Assembly: GCA_046297695.1 (NCBI GenBank)
Contig: JBKBHF010000019.1
Coordinates: forward strand, 8,257 to 72,256
Origin: Permianibacter sp046297695
GTDB taxonomy: Bacteria > Pseudomonadota > Gammaproteobacteria > Enterobacterales > Permianibacteraceae
Length of the DNA stretch: 64,000 nucleotides
Direction: 5' to 3'
A program made the translations under genes and the position numbers. Within the stretch, counting starts at the first letter, position 1, and each line of letters starts with the position of its first letter. Positions 18,421-26,688 of this stretch are shown one piece after another. The notes beneath the pieces are model-generated. The model saw only the letters and a list, made by a program, of their open reading frames with translations, ran no database searches and was not told the DNA's origin.

Positions 18421-19221
18421 TCAGGTGACCCGGACACGACTGACCAGTTGCCGCAGCAAAGGCGGGCACAACTGCTTCAAGTAAACGCCAAAAATTTCCT
18501 TTCCGCCAACCCACAGTTCCGCCTGCTGCTTCTGCATGGCCTTGACGATGGCCGCGGCACAGCTCGCTGGCGCCATGCCACGCAGCTGGCCCGGATCCAT
18601 GTGGCCTTGCGGCGTGCCGTCGCCTTTGAGCGCGGCCAGCGAAAACGGCGTGTTGATATAGCCCGGACACACCGTCAGCACATGCACCGGACTACCGTGC
18701 AACTCGGCGCGCAAGGCATCCATGAACGCCACCACCGCGTGTTTGGATGCGCAATACGCCGACCGGCGCGGCGTCGCGAATTTGCCCATGACACTGGCCA
18801 CCGACACCACCATGGCCTGCGGGCGTTGCAGCAGCTGTGGCAACACCGCGCGGGTCAATTCGGCAACCGCCAGATAATTCAGCGTCAGGATCTGGCGCTC
18901 AACGGCCAGCGAGGTTTCGAGCACACTGGCGCGCTGGCCGATGCCGGCATTGTTGATCAGGATATCGACCGGACCGTGCTCGGCCAGCACCGCCGCGGCG
19001 CCGACGGCGATGTCATCAACGGCCGACAAATCCATCGGCACGAGCTGATGGCGCTGCGGTTCGCTACAGCGGGCGCGCACAGCCGCCAGCTTTTCAACCG
19101 AACGCGCCGTCAGCAGCAAGCGGCAACCGGCTGCCGACAGCGCGATGGCGAGCGCTTCACCAATGCCGGATGACGCGCCGGTCAGCCACACCGTCTTGCC
19201 GCTCAGGTTGAACGTGCTCAT
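18421..19221 (-). CDS. Short-chain dehydrogenase/reductase (SDR)
   Basis: The protein starts at the ATG at 19221 (MSTFNLSGKTVWLTG), giving about 266 residues. It has the cofactor motif TGASSGIGEALAIAL, the NNAGIG motif and the active site RSAYCASKHAVVAFMD (Tyr and Lys present), with a Ser upstream (VSVASVMG). After the core, a hydrophobic C-terminus (LKQLCPPLLRQLV) suggests membrane contact, as in ketosphinganine/retinol-type SDRs. Its start overlaps the stop of the preceding gene by 4 nt (ATGA), so the two are translationally coupled. Substrate unknown. Confidence 0.86.
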   Translation of the reverse strand: MSTFNLSGKTVWLTGASSGIGEALAIALSAAGCRLLLTARSVEKLAAVRARCSEPQRHQLVPMDLSAVDDIAVGAAAVLAEHGPVDILINNAGIGQRASVLETSLAVERQILTLNYLAVAELTRAVLPQLLQRPQAMVVSVASVMGKFATPRRSAYCASKHAVVAFMDALRAELHGSPVHVLTVCPGYINTPFSLAALKGDGTPQGHMDPGQLRGMAPASCAAAIVKAMQKQQAELWVGGKEIFGVYLKQLCPPLLRQLVSRVRVT

Positions 19222-19976
19222 TCGCTGGCGAACGCTTTCTTGCACTGCGGACTGGCGTTGGCGGAATCTTCCAGCATTTCAATGTCGGCCGTGTCACGCA
19301 GACGCAGGGTCAGCGGAATCGACACTTCCGAGTGGAAGCGATAACCGATTTGTGCACCGGCCATGCTGACTTCCACCGACGATGGCCTTGTCGAATCCAG
19401 ATCGCGCACTTCAACCAGATCCGGATAGCGCGCTTTCAGTTCCTGGCGTATCGCCTTGTCTTTTGGCTTGTCCTGCGGCCGCAGCGACGAAGCCATGATG
19501 TCGAATTGCTTTTCGATACCGACCACCCGCAGTTTGCCGACGCCGCCATTGTCCGGCACCGCCCGCAGCGTCACGAACAAGCGGTCTTTGCCTTCGACCA
19601 TGACCTCTCCGGTCAGCGTGGTCGAGGAGCAGTAGGCTTTGACTTCGCGCAGCTTCTCCAGCACATGGCTGTCAAACACCTGCCGGCGAATGACGTACGG
19701 GTAGAGATCACGCAGCGTGGTTTCGGCAGCCAGCAACAACTCGTTGCGCTCACGGTAAATCGCTTTCACGTCCTGACCACGCAACATCGCCTCGGCATCC
19801 AGGCGCTCCTGGGTGGTCGGCGGCAACGGTTTCCATTTGACCGCGAGTTGATCCACGGTCGCGCCGAGGCAAATGTCATCGACGCAGTAAGGTGCCGCCG
19901 CCAAACTGCTGGCAGCCCATGCCAACAATGGCAGCGCGAACAACCGACCAACAACTTTCTTGTGCGTGTCTTTCAT
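19218..19976 (-). CDS. Exported protein of unknown function
   Basis: About 252 residues from the ATG at 19976 (MKDTHKKVVGRLFALPLL), with a signal peptide cut after SSLAAAPY. The mature protein opens with a CVDDIC pair and a helical stretch, then beta-rich segments (EVMVEGKDRLFVTLRAVPD, VRDLDSTRP) and a late cysteine (SPQCKKAF). The N-terminal cysteines could form a disulfide in the periplasm. The gene overlaps the SDR gene by 4 nt. I do not recognise the family. Confidence 0.7.
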   Translation of the reverse strand: MKDTHKKVVGRLFALPLLAWAASSLAAAPYCVDDICLGATVDQLAVKWKPLPPTTQERLDAEAMLRGQDVKAIYRERNELLLAAETTLRDLYPYVIRRQVFDSHVLEKLREVKAYCSSTTLTGEVMVEGKDRLFVTLRAVPDNGGVGKLRVVGIEKQFDIMASSLRPQDKPKDKAIRQELKARYPDLVEVRDLDSTRPSSVEVSMAGAQIGYRFHSEVSIPLTLRLRDTADIEMLEDSANASPQCKKAFASE

Positions 19977-20068
19977 GTGTACGTTTCCCTGGCTCGGTAC
20001 TTGAAACAACAGTGGTCAGGTGGCGCCGGTGTTACGCTCGGGGATGGCGCCTGATCACTGCGACAACA

Positions 20069-20551
20069 TCAATCCCGGAAATTGTTGTATTGCAAGGGCT
20101 GCTCGATCTCCGAGCTGCGCAGCAAGGCGATCACCTCCTGCAGATCGTCCCGCTTCTTGCCGGTGACCCGCAGTTTGTCACCGTTGATCTGGGTCTGGAC
20201 TTTCAGTTTGGCGTCTTTGATCAGGTTGCTGATCTTTTTCGCCAGCGCCTGTTCGATACCCTCTTTCAGGGTAAGGTTCCGCTGCACGATTTTGCCGGAC
20301 GGTTCCGGCTCGGACAGTTCGACGCAACCGAGGCTGATGCCGCGCTTGGTCAGTTTCTGGGTGACGATGTCGCCGAGTTGCTGCAGTTGAAACTCGGAAT
20401 CGGCGATCAGTTTGATCACCAGTTCTTTCGGTTCGATGGCGGCAGCCGTGCCGCGAAAATCAAACCGGGTTTCCAACTCACGTTTGGCTTGGTCGATGGC
20501 GTTGGTCAATTCGTGCCGGTCAATTTCCGACACCACATCAAACGACGGCAT
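20069..20551 (-). CDS. yajQ: YajQ family protein (cyclic di-GMP binding)
   Basis: A 160-residue protein matching YajQ along its length: MPSFDVVSEIDRHELTNAID at the start, RFDFRGT, the KRGISLGCVELSEPE segment, GKIVQRNLTLKEGIEQALAK, KLKVQTQINGDKLRVTGKKR and LRSSEIEQPLQYNNFRD at the end. YajQ proteins bind nucleotides, and some bind cyclic di-GMP and act through a LysR partner. With the GGDEF-EAL genes elsewhere in the window, a signalling role is plausible here. Confidence 0.92.
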   Translation of the reverse strand: MPSFDVVSEIDRHELTNAIDQAKRELETRFDFRGTAAAIEPKELVIKLIADSEFQLQQLGDIVTQKLTKRGISLGCVELSEPEPSGKIVQRNLTLKEGIEQALAKKISNLIKDAKLKVQTQINGDKLRVTGKKRDDLQEVIALLRSSEIEQPLQYNNFRD

Positions 20552-20693
20552 GGCCGCTCCATTCCTCAGCTTCAGGGGGATTCCGGAGCGGCATCATAAC
20601 ACGACCGACCAGCTGGCCTTTCTCGCAGGTACTCTTGCCGACCGGGGCCGGCGCGCACGGTCCCGGCTGGCAGGCCGGCACAAGCAGCCGGCG

Positions 20694-22532
20694 TCATTTC
20701 CCCGGTAGCACGGCTTCCAGCTGTTTCAACTGTTCGGCAAGCGGGCCATCCAGCGCCAACAATTGCTGCCATGCACCATCGAGCTTGGCGAGTTCGGCCT
20801 GCACTTTCGCTTCGGCCTTGGCGCGCAGCTCGTCCTTCTTCTTGTCGAGTTCACGCTTCAGCACCCGCCGCACCGCCTGCTTGACGATGTCGTCGAGCGA
20901 ACTCTTGATTTCCTGCCGGCTGCCACGGGCGTCTTTCTCGAACCACAGCGACAGCTGCAAGGCTTCGGTCTGCGCCAGTTCAGCCAGAATGGCCTGGACG
21001 ATTTCGTTGTCCTGATCGCTCGCCACCTTGAGTTGCAAGGCCGAGAAATTCAGGCTGGTCATAAGCTTCAGCCAATCGGCCTTGCTGGCAACGGTGACGC
21101 TGCCGGCCAGCAAACCTTTCTCGGCGGACAGGCGCAGCGACGGTTGTTCGCTCAACACCTGCGGCTGGAACGCAAGCTGTTCGAAGCGCAGTTCCACATC
21201 GGCCACCGGCGTTGTCTGCCGGCGATCGAGGCTGGCTTGCAGCGCCAGCGTGCCGCCTGCCTTGCCTTTGCCATCCAGCGTCAACCGGGTCGGTGCCTGG
21301 ACCAGGGCCGGGCTGTCGCTGACATCGGTCAGCGCGCCGGCGAAGCTGCCCTGCCAGCCCAGCACATCGAGCCGGCCATCGAGCGCGGCTTTTTTCAGCC
21401 AGAACGCCGGCTGCGGCTCACGCTCCGGAAAGTGCACCGTGATGCCGGCAAAGCGCGCCGGCGGCGGCGGCGCGTCCGGATTCTGCCCGGCCAATACCCG
21501 CGCCTTGCTGATCCAGGGCTTGGCGCTCTGGTAAAAACCCAGGCCCTGGTTCAAGCGGTTTTCCAGTTCGGGGCCGAGCATGCCGGAGACCAGTTTGTCG
21601 GTGCCGGGAATGTTGACGCTGAGCTGGGCCAGCGCTTTTTCCATGTCCTTCTTCGGCGCCGCCTTGACGGTTTCGTACTGCGCCTTCAGGCGCTCGCGGC
21701 TTTGCTTCAATTCGTCCCGCAGCGCTTTCACCGCCTCGGTGTCGCGCTTGATGTCCTTGCGCAGCGCCTCGATCTCTTTCGCGCTCTTGATCAACGCCAA
21801 CGCCTGTTCGGTTCTGCTGGCATCGCGATCAATTTTCAGCGCCTTGGCGCGGGCCTTGTATTCGTCAAGTTTGTCGCTGTCCGGCAGCGCGGCCCGCTTC
21901 TGTTCGAACCGCTGCTTGGCCGCGTCAAGTTCGGCGCGCAATTGCTCGACCGACTGCAACGACTCCAGCTCCAGCGAGTCCAGAAAGGCCATGCCGCCTT
22001 CCTTGCTGCCGAGCGACGCCCAATCGACGTTCGCCATGTCCGGCAACAGTTTCATGACGCCGGCCGGCTCACTGCCCGGAATCGCGCCGCTGCTGCGCCG
22101 TTCGGTATCGAACTGGATGCCGTTGACGCGCACATCGTTCAGGTGAATGCGTTGCCAGAACAGCTGGCGCAGATCAATGCCGGCGTGGATCTCTGCCAGC
22201 TCCACCAGATTGCGCATCGGCGCCCGGGCATTGGTCACCTGCAAGCGGATCAGCGTCAGCTCGCCATCGAACAGTTTCAGTTCGGCCCGATCCAGTTCGA
22301 CCTTGGCACCGACAAACGCGCTGCCGATCTGTTCGATGCTGCGCTTGATCAGCCAGTCGGCAAAAAACCAGTACAGCGCGGCAATCAGCGCCACCAGCGC
22401 CAGAAACACCAGCAAGCCCTGCCAGCGGAACCAGGCCAGCGCGCCGCCGGATTTTTTACCGGGCGGAGTCGGCGCCGCCGGAGCGGGAGTCGTTGCCGCA
22501 GCCGGCGGCGTTGCCGTCGTCGTGTCGGTCAT
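20694..22532 (-). CDS. TIGR03545-like membrane-anchored protein
   Basis: A 612-residue protein with a Thr/Ala/Pro-rich N-terminus, then one membrane helix near residues 37-58 (LLVFLALVALIAALYWFFAD). An AsmA-like beta segment follows (LKLFDGELTLIRLQVTN), then a long charged coiled-coil region (about 190-290) and a C-terminal region rich in Lys/Glu (KKDELRAKAEAKVQAELAKL). The pattern is that of TIGR03545, always encoded next to TIGR03546, as here with a 3-nt gap. Function unknown; the layout suggests an envelope role with most of the protein in the periplasm. Confidence 0.8.
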   Translation of the reverse strand: MTDTTTATPPAAATTPAPAAPTPPGKKSGGALAWFRWQGLLVFLALVALIAALYWFFADWLIKRSIEQIGSAFVGAKVELDRAELKLFDGELTLIRLQVTNARAPMRNLVELAEIHAGIDLRQLFWQRIHLNDVRVNGIQFDTERRSSGAIPGSEPAGVMKLLPDMANVDWASLGSKEGGMAFLDSLELESLQSVEQLRAELDAAKQRFEQKRAALPDSDKLDEYKARAKALKIDRDASRTEQALALIKSAKEIEALRKDIKRDTEAVKALRDELKQSRERLKAQYETVKAAPKKDMEKALAQLSVNIPGTDKLVSGMLGPELENRLNQGLGFYQSAKPWISKARVLAGQNPDAPPPPARFAGITVHFPEREPQPAFWLKKAALDGRLDVLGWQGSFAGALTDVSDSPALVQAPTRLTLDGKGKAGGTLALQASLDRRQTTPVADVELRFEQLAFQPQVLSEQPSLRLSAEKGLLAGSVTVASKADWLKLMTSLNFSALQLKVASDQDNEIVQAILAELAQTEALQLSLWFEKDARGSRQEIKSSLDDIVKQAVRRVLKRELDKKKDELRAKAEAKVQAELAKLDGAWQQLLALDGPLAEQLKQLEAVLPGK

Positions 22533-22535
22533 CTG

Positions 22536-23042
22536 TCATTCTCCCAACTTGGTGACCGCCTCGGTCCAACGCGAGGCTTTCAGCAATTGCATGAACCGGG
22601 TTTTCTCCAGCTTCTGCTGCAGCCGCTGCCGGTATTGCGCCACCAACAGCCGCACCAGCAGCGCCAGCGGCAGAAAGGCGATCAGCGCGCCAACCAGACT
22701 GCCGAGCACCACGGTGTTGTTGAACTGACTCCAGCGCAGCAGCGGATGGTTGTACCAATCGGTCCACAGCGGGATCAACGCGTCGCTGTTCAGCAGCTGG
22801 TAGCCGAGCTGGTGGAAATAGCCGTCGAGCAGATAGGCAAAGCCGGCCGCCAGGCCCATGAACAGCAGCACGAAGCTGATATTGACCCGCAGCAGGCAGA
22901 TCAGCAGCAGCACGACCAGGTTGTGCAGATTGAGCAGGGGCGTCAGCCCGAGCACCATGCCGAAGCTGGCGCCAAACGCGAGCTGCCACGGCCCGGTTTC
23001 CGAGTTCAGCAATTGAAAGGTTTTGATGACGGTGCGCAGCAC
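22536..23042 (-). CDS. TIGR03546-like small membrane protein
   Basis: A 168-residue integral membrane protein with about three to four helices: PWQLAFGASFGMVLGLTPLL, HNLVVLLLICLLRVNISFVL with LLFMGLAAGFAYLLDGYF, and VVLGSLVGALIAFLPLALLV. The basic C-terminus is cytoplasmic. The sequence fits TIGR03546 (DUF2062-like). Its stop is 3 nt before the start of the TIGR03545 gene, so the pair is one operon and probably one complex. Confidence 0.8.
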   Translation of the reverse strand: MLRTVIKTFQLLNSETGPWQLAFGASFGMVLGLTPLLNLHNLVVLLLICLLRVNISFVLLFMGLAAGFAYLLDGYFHQLGYQLLNSDALIPLWTDWYNHPLLRWSQFNNTVVLGSLVGALIAFLPLALLVRLLVAQYRQRLQQKLEKTRFMQLLKASRWTEAVTKLGE

Positions 23043-23065
23043 AAGACTTTCCTCCGCCCCAACAC

Positions 23066-23668
23066 TCAGGCCGTGATCGGAATGAAACGCGGGGTTTGCT
23101 CGACCCGGCGCAGCCAGGCTTGAACCGCCGGATAGCGATTCAGCTGATAGCCGCCGTCCTCGGCGACATGGGTGTAAGCATAGAGCGCGATATCGGCGAT
23201 GCTGTACTGGTTATCGACAAAAAAGCCGTTGTGCGCCAGATGGTCATCCATCACCTGCAGCGCCTTTTCCCCTTTCGGCCGGCAGCGGGCGATGTCGGCG
23301 GCGTAAGCGGCCGGATTGGCGGTGAATTTCTGCCAGAACCGCACGGTCGCGATATACGGCTCGTGGCTGTATTGCTCGAAGAACAGCCACTGCATCACCT
23401 GCGCCCGCGCCAGCGGGGCCTGCGGCATCAAGCCACTGCGCTCGGCAAGATAAAACAGAATCGCATTCGATTCCGGCAGCGCTTCGGTGTCACTGATTTT
23501 CAGCACCGGCACCTTGCTGTTCAGGTTCATTTTGCGGAACGCCGGGCCGTATTGCTCGCCGCCCTGCAGGTTGACCTGCACCCGCTCGAACGGAATGCCG
23601 AGCTGATGCATGGCGAGCCGGCACTTGTAGCAATTGCCGGACAAAGCCATTTCGTAAAGCGTGTACAT
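23066..23668 (-). CDS. Glutathione S-transferase
   Basis: A 200-residue GST. The N-terminal thioredoxin-like domain has MYTLYEMALSGNCYKCRLAM, the cis-proline motif KVPVLKI and the glutathione-binding ESNAILFYLA. The C-terminal all-helical domain has the conserved SIADIALYAYTHVAEDGGY. Two cysteines (CYKC) lie at the active-site loop, so a Cys-type GST with reductase activity is possible. It starts upstream of the TIGR03546/03545 pair on the same strand, separated by 23 nt, and may be cotranscribed. Confidence 0.9.
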   Translation of the reverse strand: MYTLYEMALSGNCYKCRLAMHQLGIPFERVQVNLQGGEQYGPAFRKMNLNSKVPVLKISDTEALPESNAILFYLAERSGLMPQAPLARAQVMQWLFFEQYSHEPYIATVRFWQKFTANPAAYAADIARCRPKGEKALQVMDDHLAHNGFFVDNQYSIADIALYAYTHVAEDGGYQLNRYPAVQAWLRRVEQTPRFIPITA

Positions 23669-23711
23669 GAACGACTCCTTCGGGATGACGTCGCAGTGCG
23701 GCCAACCCGCG

Positions 23712-24587
23712 TTACGGGGTCTGCGGATTCAACAACCAGCGCGCCGTGTTGTCCCAGACTTTCTGCGGCATGCTGCTGCGGAAGAAACCGAAATGGCCGA
23801 TTTTGCGCAGGCCGACATCACGCGGCGCCACGGTGACGATCTGACGCGGCGCATTGGCATAGAAACTGGCAGCGGACTGCACCGATTTTAACGGACCATA
23901 GAGCGGGTCATCGGCAATGTGCAGGAAACGCAGTGGTGACCGGAACCGGTGGTAATGCTCGCGCAGCGGTGAGCCATCGGCAGCGACGACATAGTCCTTG
24001 TGCGTCGACCAGCGGCGCCACTGCATGGCGATATCGCGCGGCAGCGGCCCCATACCGAAATACTGCCCGGGAAAATAGCCCAGCGCCGGCGTCGTCAGCG
24101 GAATGCAGACATTGAAGAACAGTTGAATCAAAAACCGGTGCGGCTGCGACCAATGGCCCTGGAATGCCGACGGAGCCGCCACGCCGAGCAAGGCGTCCAC
24201 CTGATCGCAATTGGCGGCCAGCCCATACAGTGCGGCACCGGCTGAATGGCCGACCACAACATGCCGGTAGTGGGGAAATTTTTGTTTGACGTAGGCCGTC
24301 GCCGCGGCCATGTCGCATTCGCCCAACTCGCGAAACGTGGCCCGGCATTGTTTGTGATGGCCGTGCAGACTGTCACCGATGCCACGGTAGTCGTAACTGA
24401 CGACGGAAAAGCCTTGCTCGGCCAGATAGTGGGCAAACTTGCTGTAATAACGGCGCGGTACCGCCAGTGCCGAATTGATCTGCACGACACAGCCGTTGCT
24501 CTGCGCCGGCCGCCATTCGGTTGCACGCAAGCGGGTGCCATCCGCACATTCGATTTCCGTTTCTTGACTGGTCAGTACGTCTGACAT
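23712..24587 (-). CDS. Alpha/beta hydrolase
   Basis: A 291-residue cytoplasmic hydrolase. It has the N-terminal strand VVQINSALAVPRRYYSKFAH, the VSYDYRGIGDSLHG motif, the nucleophile elbow VVGHSAGAALYG (Ser near residue 115), an Asp in LHIADDPLYGP and a late His in KIGHFGFFRSSM. The pattern resembles YheT-like or serine aminopeptidase S33-type proteins; the substrate is unknown. The 261-nt gap upstream (24588-24848) shows no convincing gene. Confidence 0.85.
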   Translation of the reverse strand: MSDVLTSQETEIECADGTRLRATEWRPAQSNGCVVQINSALAVPRRYYSKFAHYLAEQGFSVVSYDYRGIGDSLHGHHKQCRATFRELGECDMAAATAYVKQKFPHYRHVVVGHSAGAALYGLAANCDQVDALLGVAAPSAFQGHWSQPHRFLIQLFFNVCIPLTTPALGYFPGQYFGMGPLPRDIAMQWRRWSTHKDYVVAADGSPLREHYHRFRSPLRFLHIADDPLYGPLKSVQSAASFYANAPRQIVTVAPRDVGLRKIGHFGFFRSSMPQKVWDNTARWLLNPQTP

Positions 24588-24848
24588 GCTGGGTATTCGT
24601 CCTGTTCAGCAAATGGACACGTGCGTCGTTGGCGACTGTCCACACCGGCTGTGGAAAAAGATGTGAACGGCAGGCGCAAACCCCGGTGCAGGCCATGCTC
24701 TGCCTGCGTTCGCCACTGCTGCCGCTTTTTTGCCCAGGCCCACGCAAGGATCTGGGCGTTGATGCAATGACCATCACAGCCGCAAATGCAACACCGCACC
24801 GGCGATGAACGTGTGCGGCGTCAGCCCCCGCGATGAACCGCAACGAAT

Positions 24849-25928
24849 TCAGCGCCGCCGATTCGGCGGCACAAAGCGGCGCACCACCGGCGTCACTTTC
24901 GGGCCCGCTTCCATGCCGCCCACCGTAACCAGGCTACCGTTCAATTCGAGCAAACCGCGAAAATCCATGCCGGCCGTGGCCAGCGTGCCCCATTCTTCCC
25001 AGCGCCGACTGAGCAGGTTATACGCCACCACCGTGCTCAGTGGCTGCGCCACTTTGCCCTGGGCATCGATGCCGCTGTCGTGATACGGCGTGTCGGTGCC
25101 GCCGACAAAGACGATGTGCTTGCCGCGCAAGCGGCTACCCACTGCCGCCGCCCGGTAGCGGCCAGGGCCGGGCATGGTCGGCAGTTGCTTCCATTGGATC
25201 TCGCCGATGACTTTTTCGTTCAACTTGCCGTGCCAGCAGGCATCGGACAAGGCGTAATCGGGCCGACCGGCGACCCGGCCGGCGACAAAAACGCCGCCGC
25301 AGATGACCAGCTCGTTGTCGAGCAGGCCGCCCGCATGGCCGAACACCGGCGTGCCCGGATATGGCGTGTCGGCCAACCAGCGTTCACCGACCGTGTCGAA
25401 CCACTGCACCCGATTCAGTGGCTGATGATTGTCCCGACCGGCCACCAGCAGGACATGACGCTGCTGCCAGAGCAGCGCGACGCTGTCGATGACCGGCATC
25501 GGCATCGGCGCCATCGTTTCGTAGGTCTGCTGCAGCGGATCAAAGCGCAACAGTTCCGCGACCGCGTCTTCCGCGCCGTTGGTCGACACGGTATAGCCGC
25601 CGAACAGGTAAATGATCCGATCGACGCCGATGGCAACACTGGCCAGGCGGCCGTTGCCCGGCACTGGCGGCAACACATGCCAGCGGTTGGTATCGGGATC
25701 AAATTCGTAAGCGTTGCGGGAAATGGCGGCCGGCGTGCGGGCACTGCCGAGACCGAAAAAGCTGTACAGGCGGGCACGGCCGGCGACATTGAGCTGGGCA
25801 ACCGCGTTGTTGCTGACCGCTTGCGGCAGCGGTGGCAGCGCGCTCTGATTGAGGTCGGCGGCCGGCGCCCGCCCGGCGACCAGCAGCAAGGCCAGGGTTG
25901 CTGCACACCGCAGGCTGCACCGCCTCAT
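24849..25928 (-). CDS. Periplasmic Kelch-repeat beta-propeller protein
   Basis: About 359 residues from the ATG at 25928 (MRRCSLRCAATLALLLVAG), a signal peptide cleaved after RAPAAD; the longer frame from 25991 has no such signal. Kelch repeats are clear: YSFFGLGSARTPAAISRNAY, RIIYLFGGYTVSTNGAED, HVLLVAGRDNHQPLNRVQ, ELVICGGVFVAGRV, HIVFVGGTDTPYHDSG and SLVTVGGMEAG. The set of repeats suggests a six-bladed propeller like NanM-type mutarotases, though sialic acid genes are absent. Function not assigned. Confidence 0.8.
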   Translation of the reverse strand: MRRCSLRCAATLALLLVAGRAPAADLNQSALPPLPQAVSNNAVAQLNVAGRARLYSFFGLGSARTPAAISRNAYEFDPDTNRWHVLPPVPGNGRLASVAIGVDRIIYLFGGYTVSTNGAEDAVAELLRFDPLQQTYETMAPMPMPVIDSVALLWQQRHVLLVAGRDNHQPLNRVQWFDTVGERWLADTPYPGTPVFGHAGGLLDNELVICGGVFVAGRVAGRPDYALSDACWHGKLNEKVIGEIQWKQLPTMPGPGRYRAAAVGSRLRGKHIVFVGGTDTPYHDSGIDAQGKVAQPLSTVVAYNLLSRRWEEWGTLATAGMDFRGLLELNGSLVTVGGMEAGPKVTPVVRRFVPPNRRR

Positions 25929-26090
25929 TCCGACTCCATCCTTTGCACTGATTGATGGGGCATTGTGCCGGTCGCCACAGTCATGAAGCAAGGCAAGCGC
26001 TTACACTGCAGCTCCACCACCGGCGCAAACCGGTCACGCCCCCCTTTGGCCGATATCGCGAATTGGCCCCCATCGTGAAGGAGACTTCTC

Positions 26091-26570
26091 ATGCGCGTGC
26101 ATCTGCTGACCCTGACGATCCTGTTGTCGCTGCTCTGGCTCGGCGAGCCGGTACTGGCGGCGGAGCAACCGGCCGCAGCCGAGAAAGTGAGTGAACGCTT
26201 CAATGAGCGCGAGCGCGCCACCATCAGCAGCCACTACCTGAGCCTGCAGCGCGAAGCGGCGATTTACGACCAGTACCACGAGCCGGCACCAGGCAAAAAG
26301 AAGAAAGACCAAGACAGCAAATCGCTGCCACCAGGTCTGCAAAAGAAAGCCGAGCAAGGCCGGTTGCCGCCGGGCTGGCAGAAGAAACTGAAAGTCGGTG
26401 CCGTGCTGCCGCCGGAGGTGTTGGCAGTCGCCGATCCGCTGCCGCCGCGCCTGATCGCGCAACTGCCTGCCGGCCCGGCCGGCACCATCACCGTCCACGT
26501 CGACGGCCAGATCATCCGCGTGCTGGAAGCCAGCCGCACCATCATCGACTTCTTCGCCTTGAAGCGCTGA
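26091..26570 (+). CDS. RcnB/CigR-like periplasmic protein
   Basis: A 159-residue secreted protein. The signal peptide ends near GEPVLAAEQP. The mature part has a charged helix (ERFNERERATISSHYLSLQ), a basic KKKKDQ stretch, then the family motif SLPPGLQKKAEQGRLPPGW with QKKLKVGAVLPPEVL, and the C-terminal strands GTITVHVDGQIIRVLEASRT. This resembles RcnB (metal-linked) and CigR proteins. It is upstream of a TonB-dependent receptor on the same strand, with a 118-nt gap. Confidence 0.75.
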   Translation: MRVHLLTLTILLSLLWLGEPVLAAEQPAAAEKVSERFNERERATISSHYLSLQREAAIYDQYHEPAPGKKKKDQDSKSLPPGLQKKAEQGRLPPGWQKKLKVGAVLPPEVLAVADPLPPRLIAQLPAGPAGTITVHVDGQIIRVLEASRTIIDFFALKR

Positions 26571-26688
26571 TCGCCGTCAACCATCGGGCTCGCTGGCGTT
26601 GCCACCGCCACCGCAGCGGGCCCGGTTCAGGCAGCCCCGCCAACAGCTTCTATACTCGACTGACGCTTCGCTCTGGTGTCGGTCGCGC